In this document: in pieces, positions 1-10,052 of the stretch | Numbering within the stretch: position 1 is the stretch's first letter | Layout of the letters: each line of letters opens with the position of its first letter | NCBI GenBank assembly: GCA_028822155.1 | Contig: JAPKEJ010000014.1 | Coordinates: 1 to 43,362 of the forward strand | Reading direction: 5' to 3' | Length of the DNA: 43,362 nt | From: Porticoccaceae bacterium | Lineage (GTDB): Bacteria; Pseudomonadota; Gammaproteobacteria; Pseudomonadales; Porticoccaceae | Translations under genes and position numbers: made by a program | Notes under the pieces: generated by a model | The model's database searches: none | Told to the model about the DNA's origin: nothing | What the model saw: the letters and a program-made list of their open reading frames with translations, nothing else

Positions 1-1
1 T

Positions 2-580
2 GGTGACAATACAGATCCGGATATTGATGGTGATGGTGTGCTTAATGGTGATGATCTGTTTCCAAAGCAAGCTGAGTACAGTCTCGATTCAGACGGTGAT
101 GGTATGCCAGATGCTTGGGAAACTCGGTTTGATCTTGATCCAAATGACGCCTCCGATGCGGCTCTAGATGAAGATGGAGATGGCATAACTAATCTCGAGG
201 AGTTTCTTGCTGGAACACCACCCTCTGGTTCAATTGATATTGATGGTAATGGAAAATATGATGCTCTAACGGACGGTCTTTTATTACTTAGGGGAATGTT
301 TGGATTGGACGGCAGTGCGCTGGTAACGGGCACGATAGCCGCTGATGCGGCTTATACCGCTTCAGTAGATATTGAGTCTCGTATAGCCATTCTAGGTGAT
401 CTTGCTGATATCGATGGTAACGGCACGATAGACGCGCTTACAGATGGCTTGCTGACATTGAGGTATTTATTTGGCCTAGAGGGCGACATTTTGATTGCTG
501 GAGTAGTGGCCGATGATGCAACTAGAAAAACTGCGGCTGAGATTGAGGCTCATCTAGATGCATTAACGCCTGTGCTATAG
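2..580 (+). CDS. C-terminal part of a calcium-binding surface protein with dockerin-like repeats (5' partial)
   Basis: The frame is open at the left edge of the window, so the N-terminus, including any signal peptide, is missing. The visible 192 residues begin with thrombospondin type 3-like Asp/Gly/Asn repeats (DPDIDGDG, DSDGDGMPDAWE, DEDGDGITNLEE), which are typical calcium-binding loops of secreted proteins. They end with two 57-residue units, each starting DIDGNG and containing ALTDGLL and an LR..FGL segment. These resemble type I dockerin or EF-hand loops and recur at the C-termini of surface proteins of marine bacteria. The likely role is extracellular, with calcium-stabilised display, anchoring or protein contact; the enzymatic or adhesive part lies outside the window. 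A strong terminator follows 114 bases downstream, so this is the last gene of its unit and is unrelated to the nuo operon. The domain type is fairly sure; the function is unknown. Confidence 0.8.
   Translation, partial: GDNTDPDIDGDGVLNGDDLFPKQAEYSLDSDGDGMPDAWETRFDLDPNDASDAALDEDGDGITNLEEFLAGTPPSGSIDIDGNGKYDALTDGLLLLRGMFGLDGSALVTGTIAADAAYTASVDIESRIAILGDLADIDGNGTIDALTDGLLTLRYLFGLEGDILIAGVVADDATRKTAAEIEAHLDALTPVL
236..577 (+). repeat. Two tandem 171-bp (57-codon) dockerin-like repeat units
   Basis: Unit 1 is 236-406 and unit 2 is 407-577. Both are exactly 57 codons, start with the codons for DIDGNG, and the second ends immediately before the stop codon. The protein copies share the DIDGNG, DALTDGLL, LR..FGL and A.DA blocks, while the DNA has diverged at third positions. 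That indicates an old duplication kept by selection on the protein. Confidence 0.85.
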
Positions 581-693
581 GGCGTCTAAGTTTCTGGGCA
601 CATCAAAGTCGGCACATGTATTGGATAATGGTGAGTCTCTTAATGGTTCGATACCGAGGGTTACAGAAAAAATAATCTGGTTTCAAACGTTAC

Positions 694-725
694 AAAAAAG
701 CTGCCCTAGGGTGGCTTTTTTGTTT
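694..725 (+). terminator. Rho-independent terminator
   Basis: An A-tract and GCTGCC pair with GGTGGC and a T-tract around a CTAG loop, making a 12-bp stem with two G-T pairs, followed by further T residues. It ends transcription of the surface-protein gene. Because of the flanking A6/T6 it could also work in the opposite direction. Confidence 0.85.
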
Positions 726-1117
726 TAGAGAGGCTTCTAAATATTCCCTTAGATAAACGCTTTTGTGTTTGTTAACTGATGCGATTTAATAATAAAGACT
801 CTGCCTATTACTTAAAGTCTAGATACACGAAAAAAAAGACTCTATTTGCGTGCAGGGCTCTTGCCAAAATCGGACAATTTAGGTACCTTAAAAGAGCTAG
901 ATCTAATAACAAAAAAGGTTCTTCCCTAGATATTATTATTAGGCGAAAGAAACCCGATACGTTTGGGGTGTTTTATGCCACGAAAACTGTACAAGGATTA
1001 TTCTTTTTACAGACCACTTTATCGTCTGTCTCAGATGGTAGAACACTCCTTTGATTTAATGATTATTCACGCTGCCAGTAATTCTCGATCTCAATATTGC
1101 AGTGATGGAGAGTCTTA
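726..1117 (+). other. Long non-coding leader and promoter region of the nuo operon
   Basis: About 390 AT-rich bases separate the terminator from nuoA. A 91-codon open frame at 779-1054 lies here, but it has no ribosome binding site, is Lys/Arg-rich and resembles no family I know. I found no convincing sigma-70 -35/-10 pair. The nuo promoter must lie here or in the bases just before nuoA, and the length leaves room for an untranslated leader. No tRNA or recognised riboswitch was seen. Confidence 0.5.
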
Positions 1118-1537
1118 GTGGTTAATTCCTACGCTAATGAAATTTGGCCGCTGGCCGTTTATTTTGTCATGGTGATTCTTCTAGTAATCACTATGCTGGT
1201 ACTTTCTTGGTTGCTCGGACAAAGACGCCGTGAAGCAGCGACCAACGATCCTTTTGAGTCAGGTATTGTTTCTGTCGGAGGTTCGCAAATACGTATTTCG
1301 GTGGAATTCTATCTGGTAGCCATTTTCTTTGTTATTTTCGATTTGGAAACCGTCTTTATCTTTGCCTGGGCCATAGCCTTTTTTGAACTCGGTTGGCAGG
1401 GTTATCTATCGATGGTGGTATTTATCGCGATACTGGGTTTGGCACTAGTTTATGAGTGGCGGTCCGGTGCGTTGGATTGGGGTAATAAAACTCGCGTTGG
1501 ATTAAAAGAAGCGCAAAAATCGGCTGAGGTGAAATAA
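1118..1537 (+). CDS. nuoA: NADH-quinone oxidoreductase subunit A
   Basis: NuoA is a small membrane subunit of respiratory complex I at the junction of the peripheral and membrane arms. The 139-residue protein shows three hydrophobic helices (about residues 10-33, 62-82 and 96-113), the conserved NDPFESG loop (43-49) and FDLE (74-77) that help shape the quinone entry region. The start is GTG at 1118, with GGAG seven bases upstream. It opens a nuoA-N operon, and its stop codon overlaps the nuoB start (TAATG). Confidence 0.97.
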   Translation: MVNSYANEIWPLAVYFVMVILLVITMLVLSWLLGQRRREAATNDPFESGIVSVGGSQIRISVEFYLVAIFFVIFDLETVFIFAWAIAFFELGWQGYLSMVVFIAILGLALVYEWRSGALDWGNKTRVGLKEAQKSAEVK

Positions 1538-2175
1538 TGGATTGGAGTTTAACGAGCCCCGAACAGGGCAATGTGGTTGGCCAGAGCGATGACTTCATTG
1601 AAGAACAAGTTAAGCGTAATGTAGCGTTTGCCAAACTTGAAGACCTAGTTGCTTGGGGTCGTGCCCATTCCTTATGGCCGTTCAATTTTGGTTTATCTTG
1701 CTGCTATGTGGAGATGGCGACTTCTTTTACGAGTCGACATGATATAGCGCGCTTTGGCTCTGAGGTTATCCGGGCCACGCCGCGCCAAGCGGATTTGATG
1801 GTTATTTCAGGCACCTGTTTTTTAAAAATGGCACCCGTGATTCAGCGCCTTTATGAGCAATTGCTAGAGCCTCGATGGATTATCTCTATGGGATCATGTG
1901 CTAACTCTGGTGGCATGTACGATATTTATTCCGTGGTGCAGGGTGTGGACAAGTTTATTCCGGTAGATGTTTATGTCCCCGGCTGTCCTCCGCGACCAGA
2001 AGCTCTCATGCAGGGCTTGATAATGCTTCAAGAATCGATTGGCAAGGAGCGGCGCCCTATTACTTGGGCCGCAGGGGATCAAACGATCGTTAAGCCGGCC
2101 AAAATCAGCAAGCGTGATGAACTTACCGCGCAACGCATTCAGGCAACAGAATTAAGGGAACCTAAAAACAGCTAG
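1537..2175 (+). CDS. nuoB: NADH-quinone oxidoreductase subunit B
   Basis: NuoB carries cluster N2, the last iron-sulfur cluster before ubiquinone. The four ligands are visible: the tandem Cys55-Cys56 in [10 protein letters not shown], Cys121 in [10 protein letters not shown] and Cys150 in [11 protein letters not shown]. The length of 212 residues is normal. The gene starts within the nuoA stop codon, which implies translational coupling. It contacts the NuoD part of NuoCD, and together they form the quinone-binding pocket. Confidence 0.98.
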   Translation: MDWSLTSPEQGNVVGQSDDFIEEQVKRNVAFAKLEDLVAWGRAHSLWPFNFGLSCCYVEMATSFTSRHDIARFGSEVIRATPRQADLMVISGTCFLKMAPVIQRLYEQLLEPRWIISMGSCANSGGMYDIYSVVQGVDKFIPVDVYVPGCPPRPEALMQGLIMLQESIGKERRPITWAAGDQTIVKPAKISKRDELTAQRIQATELREPKNS

Positions 2176-2203
2176 GGTACCAACAACAAACTGAGAGGGT
2201 TAA

Positions 2204-3955
2204 ATGCAGACGGCTGAATCAATGGTTCATAGCCAAGTAGAAGAAACCTTGTATCGCCAGTTTGGGCAGGAGCAGTTTATTGTCCAATCAACGGCCGACT
2301 CCATTCTGACACTGTGGGTGCCTAGATCCCTTTTGTCTGACGTTTTAAGATTCCTCAAGCCACAGTTTTCTATGCTCTACGACCTGTTTGCGATCGATGA
2401 GCGCACGCGTCAAAATCGTTCTGGCCAGCCATCGTCAGATTTCACTGTTGTTTATCAGCTGCTTTCTATGGAGCGCAATGATGATATTCGCATCAAGGTG
2501 GCCTTATCGGAACCTGACTTAAACTTGCCCACGATTATTAGTATTTGGCCTAACGCGAATTGGTACGAGCGAGAGGCTTGGGATATGTTTGGTGTGGTCT
2601 TTGATGGCCATCCGAACCTCTATCGTATTCTTCTTCCGCCGACCTGGGAGGGCCATGCGTTACGCAAAGACCATCCAGCACGAGCTACCGAGATGGCACC
2701 GTTTGAAATGGGCCCTGAACGGGTTGCTAAAGAACAAGAGGCGCTGCGGTTTCGTCCTGAAGAGTGGGGGATGGAAAAGGCCAGTGAAGATAGCGAATAT
2801 ATGTTTCTCAATTTGGGTCCTAATCATCCCAGTGTTCACGGTGTGTTTCGGGTTGCCCTTCAGTTAGATGGTGAGGTAATTGTTGATTCGGTGCCCGACA
2901 TTGGTTACCACCATCGCGGTGCCGAAAAGATGGGTGAACGCCAAACTTGGCATACCTATATTCCCTATACAGACCGAATTGATTATCTTGGTGGGGTGAT
3001 GAATAACCTAGCCTATATTCAGTCGGTGGAAATGTTGGGTGGTATTGTGGTGCCCGAACGAGCCAAAATTATTCGTATTATGCTGGCCGAACTATTCAGA
3101 ATTTCCAGTCACCTAGTGTTTTATGGGACTTTTGTCCAAGACGTGGGTCAGATGTCGCCAGTATTTTATATGTTCGCTGATCGTGAGCGATTATTCGGTA
3201 TTATCGAGGCGATTACCGGTGGGCGTATGCACCCCGCATGGTTCCGCATTGGCGGTGTTGCTCAGGACCTACCAGAGGGCTGGGACACACTAATTCGCGA
3301 TTTTATTGATTTTTTGCCTGCCCGCCTAGATCACTACGACAGGATGGCAATGCAAAACAAAATGCTGAAAGAGCGTACTGTAGGCATTGGCGTCTACACC
3401 CAGCAAGAGGCGATTGATTGGGGCATTACTGGGCCTGGGTTGCGTGCTACGGGCTGTGATTGGGATGTGCGTAAAAAACGTCCCTACGGTGGCTATGATC
3501 AGTTCGACTTTGATGTTCCCGTTTCTCATAACGGTGACTGCTACGATCGTGCTGAATTGCGTATTGAAGAAATGCGCCAGAGCCTGCGCATTATTCGCCA
3601 GTGCCTAGATAATATGCCCGGTGGAGCCTACAAGAGTGACCACAGGCTTACGACGCCGCCGCCGAAAGAAAAAACGATGGAAGATATAGAGACTCTTATT
3701 CACCACTTTCTCAATGTTAGCTGGGGGCCGGTGGTGCCAGCGGGGGAGGCATCGGTGATGATTGAGGCTACTAAAGGGATAAATAGTTACCACTTAATTA
3801 GTGATGGTGGGACTAACTCTTATAGGACTCGCATACGCACTCCTTCTTTCCCTCACTTACAGCAAATACCTTTAATTAGTAACGGCCTAATGATCCCAGA
3901 TTTGATAGCCATTATTGCCAGTATCGATTTTGTTATGGCGGATGTTGACCGATGA
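2204..3955 (+). CDS. nuoC: NADH-quinone oxidoreductase subunits C and D (fused)
   Basis: A single 583-residue protein joins NuoC (about residues 1-175, with the [12 protein letters not shown] and [18 protein letters not shown] motifs) to NuoD (about 195-583, beginning near [13 protein letters not shown]). The NuoD half is the quinone-site subunit related to [NiFe]-hydrogenase large subunits, but it has lost the nickel ligands. The NuoCD fusion is typical of Gammaproteobacteria and some relatives, which supports the taxonomic call. GAGAGGG lies just upstream of the ATG. The TGA overlaps the nuoE ATG. Confidence 0.97.
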   Translation: MQTAESMVHSQVEETLYRQFGQEQFIVQSTADSILTLWVPRSLLSDVLRFLKPQFSMLYDLFAIDERTRQNRSGQPSSDFTVVYQLLSMERNDDIRIKVALSEPDLNLPTIISIWPNANWYEREAWDMFGVVFDGHPNLYRILLPPTWEGHALRKDHPARATEMAPFEMGPERVAKEQEALRFRPEEWGMEKASEDSEYMFLNLGPNHPSVHGVFRVALQLDGEVIVDSVPDIGYHHRGAEKMGERQTWHTYIPYTDRIDYLGGVMNNLAYIQSVEMLGGIVVPERAKIIRIMLAELFRISSHLVFYGTFVQDVGQMSPVFYMFADRERLFGIIEAITGGRMHPAWFRIGGVAQDLPEGWDTLIRDFIDFLPARLDHYDRMAMQNKMLKERTVGIGVYTQQEAIDWGITGPGLRATGCDWDVRKKRPYGGYDQFDFDVPVSHNGDCYDRAELRIEEMRQSLRIIRQCLDNMPGGAYKSDHRLTTPPPKEKTMEDIETLIHHFLNVSWGPVVPAGEASVMIEATKGINSYHLISDGGTNSYRTRIRTPSFPHLQQIPLISNGLMIPDLIAIIASIDFVMADVDR

Positions 3956-4470
3956 GTAATGCAAAGATGATTCAAAGTGACATCAGTTCAGTACTTACGC
4001 GACAAGAGATGGCGGAGATAGATCATGAGCTTGAACATATTCCTTATAAATCTGGGGCTGCGATTGACGCTTTAAAAATAGTTCAGGCTGGCCGCGGTTG
4101 GGTATCTGATGAAAGTCTTCAAGCCATCGCCAAATATCTAGATATGTCGTCTGAAGAACTAGAGGGAGTGGCCACTTTTTATAACTTGATTTATCGCCGC
4201 CCGGTGGGCGAAAAAGTCATTTTATTTTGTGACAGCGTAAGTTGCTGGATAGGTGGTTGCGACAGTATTAAGCAAACTATTTCTGACACCCTGGGTGTCG
4301 ATTACGGTGAGACTACTGACGATAATCGTTACACGCTTCTGCCTGTTCCCTGTTTGGGCGCTTGTGACAGGGCACCTGTGATGATGGTCGGCGATGATTT
4401 GATCACCCATCTTGATGATAATAAAATTAGTGAGATTTTTTCTAGTAATAAATCGGGAGTTCAGTCTTGA
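3952..4470 (+). CDS. nuoE: NADH-quinone oxidoreductase subunit E
   Basis: NuoE is the thioredoxin-fold subunit of the NADH dehydrogenase module and carries [2Fe-2S] cluster N1a. The ligands are visible as two cysteines in [11 protein letters not shown] and two in [10 protein letters not shown]. It is 172 residues long, with an ATGA overlap to nuoCD upstream and a TGATG overlap to nuoF downstream. It pairs with NuoF at the NADH entry site on the cytoplasmic side. Confidence 0.97.
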   Translation: MSNAKMIQSDISSVLTRQEMAEIDHELEHIPYKSGAAIDALKIVQAGRGWVSDESLQAIAKYLDMSSEELEGVATFYNLIYRRPVGEKVILFCDSVSCWIGGCDSIKQTISDTLGVDYGETTDDNRYTLLPVPCLGACDRAPVMMVGDDLITHLDDNKISEIFSSNKSGVQS

Positions 4471-5765
4471 TGGAAAAAGTACTGACTCGCAATATTGAGC
4501 CCGGTAAAGCACCCACTGATATGGCGGCCTACGAGGCGAATGGTGGTTATCAAGGTCTGCGTAAAGCTATGTTGGGCATGTCTCCCCTAGAGTGTCGGGA
4601 GGTTGTCAGTGCATCTAATTTGCGCGGGCGTGGCGGCGCTGGATTTCCCACCGGTATGAAGTGGAGCTTTGTGCCGATGGATGATAAATGCACGCCGGGC
4701 CACAAATATTTGGTGTGTAATGCCGATGAAATGGAGCCGGGTGCCTTTAAAGATCGCCTGTTGATGGAGTACGACCCTCATCAACTCATCGAAGGGATGA
4801 TTTTGTCGGCATATTGTATTGGCGCTGACCTTTCTTACATCTTTATTCGGGGTGAGTATGTGGTGGCCATTGAGCGCCTTCGCGAAGCCTTGGACGAGTG
4901 TTATGCCAAAGGTTATCTTGGCGACAATATTCTCGGTAGTGGCTTCAAACTTGACATGTATGTCCACCCCAGTGCAGGTCGCTATATCTGCGGTGAAGAA
5001 ACGGCCCTCATTAATGCACTTGAAGGCAAGCGAGCAAACCCTAGAGCCAAGCCACCATTTCCTCAGGTGAGCGGTCTGTGGGGTCGGCCGACTATCGTTA
5101 ACAATGTCGAAACGCTGTGTAATATTCCTCATATTATTGACCGTGGGGCCGACTGGTTTAAGAGTCTCGGGGTCGGGGAGGACGCGGGTACCAAAATGTT
5201 TGGTGTTAGTGGGCGAGTTAAAACTCCCGGGTGTTGGGAGCTTCCAATGGGTACCCCAATCCGTGAAATCCTGGAAAACCATGCTGGAGGTATGCAGGAC
5301 GGCTTGCAGCTTAAAGGTTTTTTGCCCGGCGGTGGTTCAACCGATTTTTTAACGCAGGACCATCTCGATTTAGCCATGGACTATAACGTCATTGGTAAAG
5401 CTGGCAGTCGTATGGGTACTGGCACCATGATTATTCTTGATGACCAGACTTGCCCGGTGGGCATGGTGTTAAATTTGATTCGCTTTTTCGCCCATGAATC
5501 CTGTGGGTTTTGCACGCCTTGTCGTGATGGTCTGCCTTGGACGAGACAGGTACTGGAAGACATAGAACAGGGTCGCGGTAAAACTGAAGATTTGGATACG
5601 CTTGAATACCAAATTAACTATATAGGTGCTATCGGTAATACACATTGTGCTCTGGCGCCAGGAGCTATGGAGCCACTGCAAAGTGCACTTAAATACTTCC
5701 GTGAGGATTTTGAACGACATATTAGTGGTGGCTGCTGTCCTTACCACTCAGGAAAGGGAGCCTAA
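4470..5765 (+). CDS. nuoF: NADH-quinone oxidoreductase subunit F
   Basis: NuoF binds NADH, FMN and the [4Fe-4S] cluster N3. The sequence shows the glycine-rich FMN/NADH site (RGRGGAGFPTGMKW), the CGEETALINALEG segment and cluster N3 ligands in SCGFCTPC with the last cysteine in NTHCAL. I chose ATG 4470, which overlaps the nuoE stop, over the in-frame TTG one codon earlier. The length is 431 residues. Electrons enter complex I here and pass to NuoE and NuoG. Confidence 0.97.
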   Translation: MEKVLTRNIEPGKAPTDMAAYEANGGYQGLRKAMLGMSPLECREVVSASNLRGRGGAGFPTGMKWSFVPMDDKCTPGHKYLVCNADEMEPGAFKDRLLMEYDPHQLIEGMILSAYCIGADLSYIFIRGEYVVAIERLREALDECYAKGYLGDNILGSGFKLDMYVHPSAGRYICGEETALINALEGKRANPRAKPPFPQVSGLWGRPTIVNNVETLCNIPHIIDRGADWFKSLGVGEDAGTKMFGVSGRVKTPGCWELPMGTPIREILENHAGGMQDGLQLKGFLPGGGSTDFLTQDHLDLAMDYNVIGKAGSRMGTGTMIILDDQTCPVGMVLNLIRFFAHESCGFCTPCRDGLPWTRQVLEDIEQGRGKTEDLDTLEYQINYIGAIGNTHCALAPGAMEPLQSALKYFREDFERHISGGCCPYHSGKGA

Positions 5766-5768
5766 ACT

Positions 5769-8534
5769 ATGCCAATGATCTATGTTGATGGTCAGGAAAT
5801 TGAGGTCAAAAAAGGCGAAAATATACTCGAAGCCTGCCTTAATGCTGGACTGGACTTACCGTATTTTTGCTGGCATCCGGCCATGGGTTCTATCGGTTCT
5901 TGCCGCCAATGCGCATTAGTCCAATACCAGAACGAGGAAGATACCCGAGGCCGAATAGTGATGGGCTGCATGACCCCAGTAAGTGAAGGGGCAAGATTCT
6001 CGCTTAAGGCTGAAAATGCGACACAGTTTCGCGAAGCGGTTGTTGAGAGCCTCATGCTTAATCACCCGCATGACTGTCCCGTATGCGCTGAAGGTGGAGA
6101 ATGTCATCTGCAAGACATGACCGTTATGGTCGGGCATCGTGATCGCCGATATACCGGTAAAAAGAATACCTACCGCAACCAATATTTGGGTCCTCTGATT
6201 CATCATGAGATGAATCGTTGCATTGCGTGTTACAGATGTGAACGCTACTACCGAGATTACGCTGGTGGTAAAGATCTAGGTGCCCAGGCCTCCCATGACC
6301 ACCTGTATTTTGGTCGTCACGAGGAGGGTGTTTTAGAGAGTGAGTTTTCGGGCAACTTGGTTGAAGTATGCCCCACTGGGGTTTTCACCGACAAGCCGTT
6401 TCTAAAGCAATACAGCCGTAAGTGGGATTTACAGTCTGCACCTTCTATATGCCAGGGCTGTGCTGTGGGCTGTAATATTGCCCCAGGGGAACGTTATGGC
6501 AAGGTTAAACGTGTCCATAATCGCTATAACGACGAGGTTAATGGCTACTTTTTATGTGATCGAGGTCGCTTCGGTAGCGGCTATTTAAACAGTGACTTGC
6601 GTCTTGATTATGCAGGCATTAAGAATCCCGATGGTAGTTTCTTTGCCGTACACCAGCAACAAGCGTTAGACACCGCGGCTGGATGGATGACAGGTAAAAA
6701 AGTTGTGGCGATTGGTTCGCCCCGAGCTTCACTGGAGGCGAATTATCTGTTGCGAGAGCTGGTTGGACCGAAAAACTTTGCGCCAGGGTTTTCAGACCAC
6801 GAAGCTGATTTGATTGGCGGTATTGCTACCATTTTGCAGTCAACTAAGTCGATCAATCCATCGATTAAGCAGATAGAGACTGCCGACGCGGTACTTATTC
6901 TTGGTGAAGATGTTACTAATACCGCCCCGCGTGTGGCGCTTGCACTTCGTCAGTCTGTACGTAACAAAGCCTTTGAATTAGCTGAACAGATGGGTCTTCC
7001 GGCGTGGCAAGACGCAGCGGTTCGCAATCTTGCTCAAGACCAACGTTCGCCGATGACTATCGTGTCGGCCATGGACACGCGGCTAGACGATGTTGCTAGC
7101 ACCTGTGTTTCTTTGGCGCCTGATGATATAGCCGCATTTGGCCATGCTGTAGCGGCAGCCCTTGCCGGTGAAACGACAGATAATGCTGAGGCAGATGCTG
7201 CGGCACAGATGCTTAAAGCGGCGAAAAACCCGCTAATAGTCAGCGGTTCAAGTATGGCTCATCAGGGTGTTATTAATAGTGCGGCTGCAGTGGCGGATGC
7301 TTTGAGCCAGGCGAAAACCATGCTGAGCTTCTGCGTGCCCGAGTGCAATAGCTTAGGCCTGGCACTGATGGTGGCCGATGGTTCTAGTAGTAGTTTAAAG
7401 GCCTTAGCTAAACGAGCAGTTAAAGTAGATGCATTGATCGTATTAGAAAATGATTTGTACCGCCGTGGTGATAAAGAGCTAATCGACCAGCTGTTGGCTA
7501 GTGGTACTAAAGTTATTACTTTGGATATGTATGAGAATGGCACGCTTGATCAGTCTGACTTGGTCATGGCGGCGGCTTCCTATGCGGAGTCTCAAGGCAC
7601 TTTGGTTAGCAGTGAGGGCCGTGCTCAGCGGTTCTATCCAGTTCATTCTCCAGCGGCTGAAAGACTACCTAGCTGGCAGTGGTTACTGCGTTTGGCTAAG
7701 GTTGTCGAACACAAAAAGTTATCGAAGCTGGAGCATTTTGATCAGATAGTTGCTGCCTGCGCCAAGAGCAGTCCGCTATTTGCTGGTCTTGTAGATGTGG
7801 CGCCACTGAATAGTTTCAGGGATCGCGGTTCAAAGATACCTCGCCAGACCCATCGTTATAGTGGCCGTACAGCAATGAATTCCGGTGTTTCGGTGCATGA
7901 ACCGCAGCAACCCAAAGATCATGAGAGTCCATTATCTTATAGCATGGAAGGCCTAAATCGAGATCAACCAGCATCATTGACGCCCTTTGTTTGGGCGCCA
8001 GGTTGGAATTCCAATCAGTCTTTGCAAAAGTTTCAGTCTGAGGTGGATGGCCCGCTAAAAGGTGGCTCTTCAGGGGTACGGCTAATTAGTTCATCTCAAA
8101 CGGGCGCTGAGATCTCTTCGCAGGTTAATGAAGTTACATTGAAGCCCCATCAGTGGCATCTGGTGCCCATGGAACAGATCCACGGTAGTGACGAATTATC
8201 TGCTCATACAGACGAAATCGCTGAGTTGGCTGGGCGCGGATTTATCGCTATTGGTGAAAAAGTAGCTGAAAAGCTTGCCGTCACCGAGGGCGATGGTTTG
8301 TTGGTTAAGCAGGGTGATGTGCAATCTTCCCTGGAGGTCAGGATTCTATCTAGAGTGGCGAAGAACTGTATTGGCTACAGCGCTGGGTACTCAGAGACGC
8401 GAGAGCTCACGGCTGGAAGTTTGGTTAGCTTGGAGGTCGATAAAGCATGGCAGCGCTCTGGCCCTGAGATGATTGCCTCAGATAAAGCGGCCTTTCAGCA
8501 GGTGATTGGTGATGGAGGAGCGAGCAATGTCTGA
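5769..8534 (+). CDS. nuoG: NADH-quinone oxidoreductase subunit G
   Basis: NuoG is the large iron-sulfur subunit of the NADH module, here 921 residues. The N-terminal [2Fe-2S] ferredoxin domain has Cys ligands around residues 34-48 (CWHPAMGSIGSCRQC), followed by CPVCAEGGECHLQDM and HHEMNRCIACYRCERYY for the next clusters. A CQGCAVGC...CDRGR set around residue 228 provides the ligands of the off-pathway cluster N7 seen in E. coli-type NuoG. The rest is a degenerate molybdopterin-oxidoreductase fold. A GGGAG ribosome binding site precedes the ATG. Confidence 0.97.
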   Translation: MPMIYVDGQEIEVKKGENILEACLNAGLDLPYFCWHPAMGSIGSCRQCALVQYQNEEDTRGRIVMGCMTPVSEGARFSLKAENATQFREAVVESLMLNHPHDCPVCAEGGECHLQDMTVMVGHRDRRYTGKKNTYRNQYLGPLIHHEMNRCIACYRCERYYRDYAGGKDLGAQASHDHLYFGRHEEGVLESEFSGNLVEVCPTGVFTDKPFLKQYSRKWDLQSAPSICQGCAVGCNIAPGERYGKVKRVHNRYNDEVNGYFLCDRGRFGSGYLNSDLRLDYAGIKNPDGSFFAVHQQQALDTAAGWMTGKKVVAIGSPRASLEANYLLRELVGPKNFAPGFSDHEADLIGGIATILQSTKSINPSIKQIETADAVLILGEDVTNTAPRVALALRQSVRNKAFELAEQMGLPAWQDAAVRNLAQDQRSPMTIVSAMDTRLDDVASTCVSLAPDDIAAFGHAVAAALAGETTDNAEADAAAQMLKAAKNPLIVSGSSMAHQGVINSAAAVADALSQAKTMLSFCVPECNSLGLALMVADGSSSSLKALAKRAVKVDALIVLENDLYRRGDKELIDQLLASGTKVITLDMYENGTLDQSDLVMAAASYAESQGTLVSSEGRAQRFYPVHSPAAERLPSWQWLLRLAKVVEHKKLSKLEHFDQIVAACAKSSPLFAGLVDVAPLNSFRDRGSKIPRQTHRYSGRTAMNSGVSVHEPQQPKDHESPLSYSMEGLNRDQPASLTPFVWAPGWNSNQSLQKFQSEVDGPLKGGSSGVRLISSSQTGAEISSQVNEVTLKPHQWHLVPMEQIHGSDELSAHTDEIAELAGRGFIAIGEKVAEKLAVTEGDGLLVKQGDVQSSLEVRILSRVAKNCIGYSAGYSETRELTAGSLVSLEVDKAWQRSGPEMIASDKAAFQQVIGDGGASNV

Positions 8535-9501
8535 GTTGATGCCTGTAATTCTCGCTCTCACGATCTTAATTGGTGGTGTTGCTGGAGCGGCGGTCTTGAC
8601 TTGGTTTGAAAGACGCTTACTGGGTGTTTGGCAAGACCGCTATGGTCCTAACCGACTGGGGCCCTTCGGTATTGGTCAGGTGGCGGCAGACATGATTAAA
8701 CTATTGTTTAAAGATGACTGGGTCCCACCGTTTGCGGATCGGCTGGTATTTATCTTTGCTCCTACAGCTATTGTTGTGGCTATGATGATGGGTTTTGCCG
8801 TGGTGCCCTTTGCACCTGGCATGATGATTATCGACGTTAATATTGGTTTGTTATTTTTTCTCGGTATGACATCTCTTGCGGTCTACAGTGTACTTCTTGG
8901 TGGCTTGGCCTCTAATAATAAATATGCGCTTTTGGGGGGCTTGAGGTCGGCGGCACAAATGGTCAGTTATGAAGTCTTTATGGGGCTCTCATTGATTGGC
9001 GTAGTAATGATGTCCGGTAGCTTTAGTTTGGTAGACATTGTCGAAGCCCAGACCGACGTTTGGTTTTGTTTCTCTCAGATACTCGGTTTGATCGTGTTTA
9101 TTATTGCCGGCATCGCTGAGAGCCATCGCCTGCCTTTCGATTTACCTGAGGCGGAGCACGAGCTTACTGCTGGTTTTCATACTGAATATGGCGGTATGAA
9201 GTTTGCTATGTTTATGCTCGGAGAATACCTCGGGCTGATGCTCATTTCTTGCATGATTGTGACCCTATTCTTCGGTGGTTGGCATGGGCCAATGTTGATT
9301 GGTGATTGGTTGCCTCCGTTCTTCTGGTTTAGTCTAAAAGTATTTGTGGTTATTTGCTTCTTTGTTTTATTGCGGGCAGCAATACCTCGACCACGTTACG
9401 ATCAGTTGATGTCACTTGGCTGGAAGGTAATGTTACCGATCACTTTGGTGAATATTATAGTGACTGGTGCAGTGCTGTTATGGATGGAGGGAGTCGCCTA
9501 A
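8527..9501 (+). CDS. nuoH: NADH-quinone oxidoreductase subunit H
   Basis: NuoH is the multi-helix membrane subunit that forms part of the quinone chamber and couples it to the proton channels. Conserved loops are visible ([19 protein letters not shown], the [16 protein letters not shown] segment, [13 protein letters not shown]). The frame is open further upstream, but ATG 8527 is the better start because GGAGGAG lies 6-7 bases before it. It gives 324 residues and an 8-base overlap with nuoG. Confidence 0.97.
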   Translation: MSELMPVILALTILIGGVAGAAVLTWFERRLLGVWQDRYGPNRLGPFGIGQVAADMIKLLFKDDWVPPFADRLVFIFAPTAIVVAMMMGFAVVPFAPGMMIIDVNIGLLFFLGMTSLAVYSVLLGGLASNNKYALLGGLRSAAQMVSYEVFMGLSLIGVVMMSGSFSLVDIVEAQTDVWFCFSQILGLIVFIIAGIAESHRLPFDLPEAEHELTAGFHTEYGGMKFAMFMLGEYLGLMLISCMIVTLFFGGWHGPMLIGDWLPPFFWFSLKVFVVICFFVLLRAAIPRPRYDQLMSLGWKVMLPITLVNIIVTGAVLLWMEGVA

Positions 9502-10016
9502 TGCTAAGTGAACTAAGAACTATGTGGGAGGTGCTTAAACACACCTTTACCAAAGCCGAAACCGTTCAATATCCTGAAGAAATGCCATATCTGTCCCCCC
9601 GTTATCGAGGCCGGATTGTGCTGACTCGTGATCCTGATGGTGAAGAACGCTGTGTTGCTTGTAATCTTTGTGCAGCTGTCTGTCCCGTTGATTGTATTGC
9701 CTTGCAAAAAGACACCCGCGAAGACGGTACCTGGTACCCAGAATTTTTCCGCATCAACTTCTCCCGCTGCATTATGTGCGGTATGTGTGAAGAGGCTTGC
9801 CCGACCTATGCCATCCAGCTGACGCCTGATTTTGAAATGTGTGAGTACGATCGCCAAAATATGGTCTATGAGAAAGAACATTTGCTGATTAACGGTGTGG
9901 GTAAATACCCGGATTACAATTTTTACCGAGTTTCTGGCATGAAAACAGCCACTAAAGACAAAGGTGAAGCGCTCAACGAAGCTAGGCCTATCGACACTAA
10001 GAGTTTATTGCCATGA
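9501..10016 (+). CDS. nuoI: NADH-quinone oxidoreductase subunit I
   Basis: NuoI is an 8Fe-8S ferredoxin-type subunit carrying clusters N6a and N6b, which wire the NADH module to cluster N2. The two motifs are [12 protein letters not shown] (Cys51, 54, 57, 61) and [12 protein letters not shown] (Cys90, 93, 96, 100). The frame remains open far upstream inside nuoH, but the correct start is ATG 9501, overlapping the nuoH stop (TAATG) behind a GGAGGGAG site. This gives 171 residues. Confidence 0.97.
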   Translation: MLSELRTMWEVLKHTFTKAETVQYPEEMPYLSPRYRGRIVLTRDPDGEERCVACNLCAAVCPVDCIALQKDTREDGTWYPEFFRINFSRCIMCGMCEEACPTYAIQLTPDFEMCEYDRQNMVYEKEHLLINGVGKYPDYNFYRVSGMKTATKDKGEALNEARPIDTKSLLP

Positions 10017-10052
10017 GCCTACTGAATGGAACAACAAACCTGAGGGCCGTCC

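Noticed and set aside
779-1054. 91-codon open frame upstream of nuoA
   Set aside because: No ribosome binding site, Lys/Arg-rich low-complexity product in an AT-rich spacer, and no recognised family. Probably a chance frame in the nuo leader.
4587-5282. 231-codon open frame on the minus strand inside nuoF
   Set aside because: It lies fully antisense to a well-conserved nuoF and its product resembles no protein family; a codon-usage shadow.
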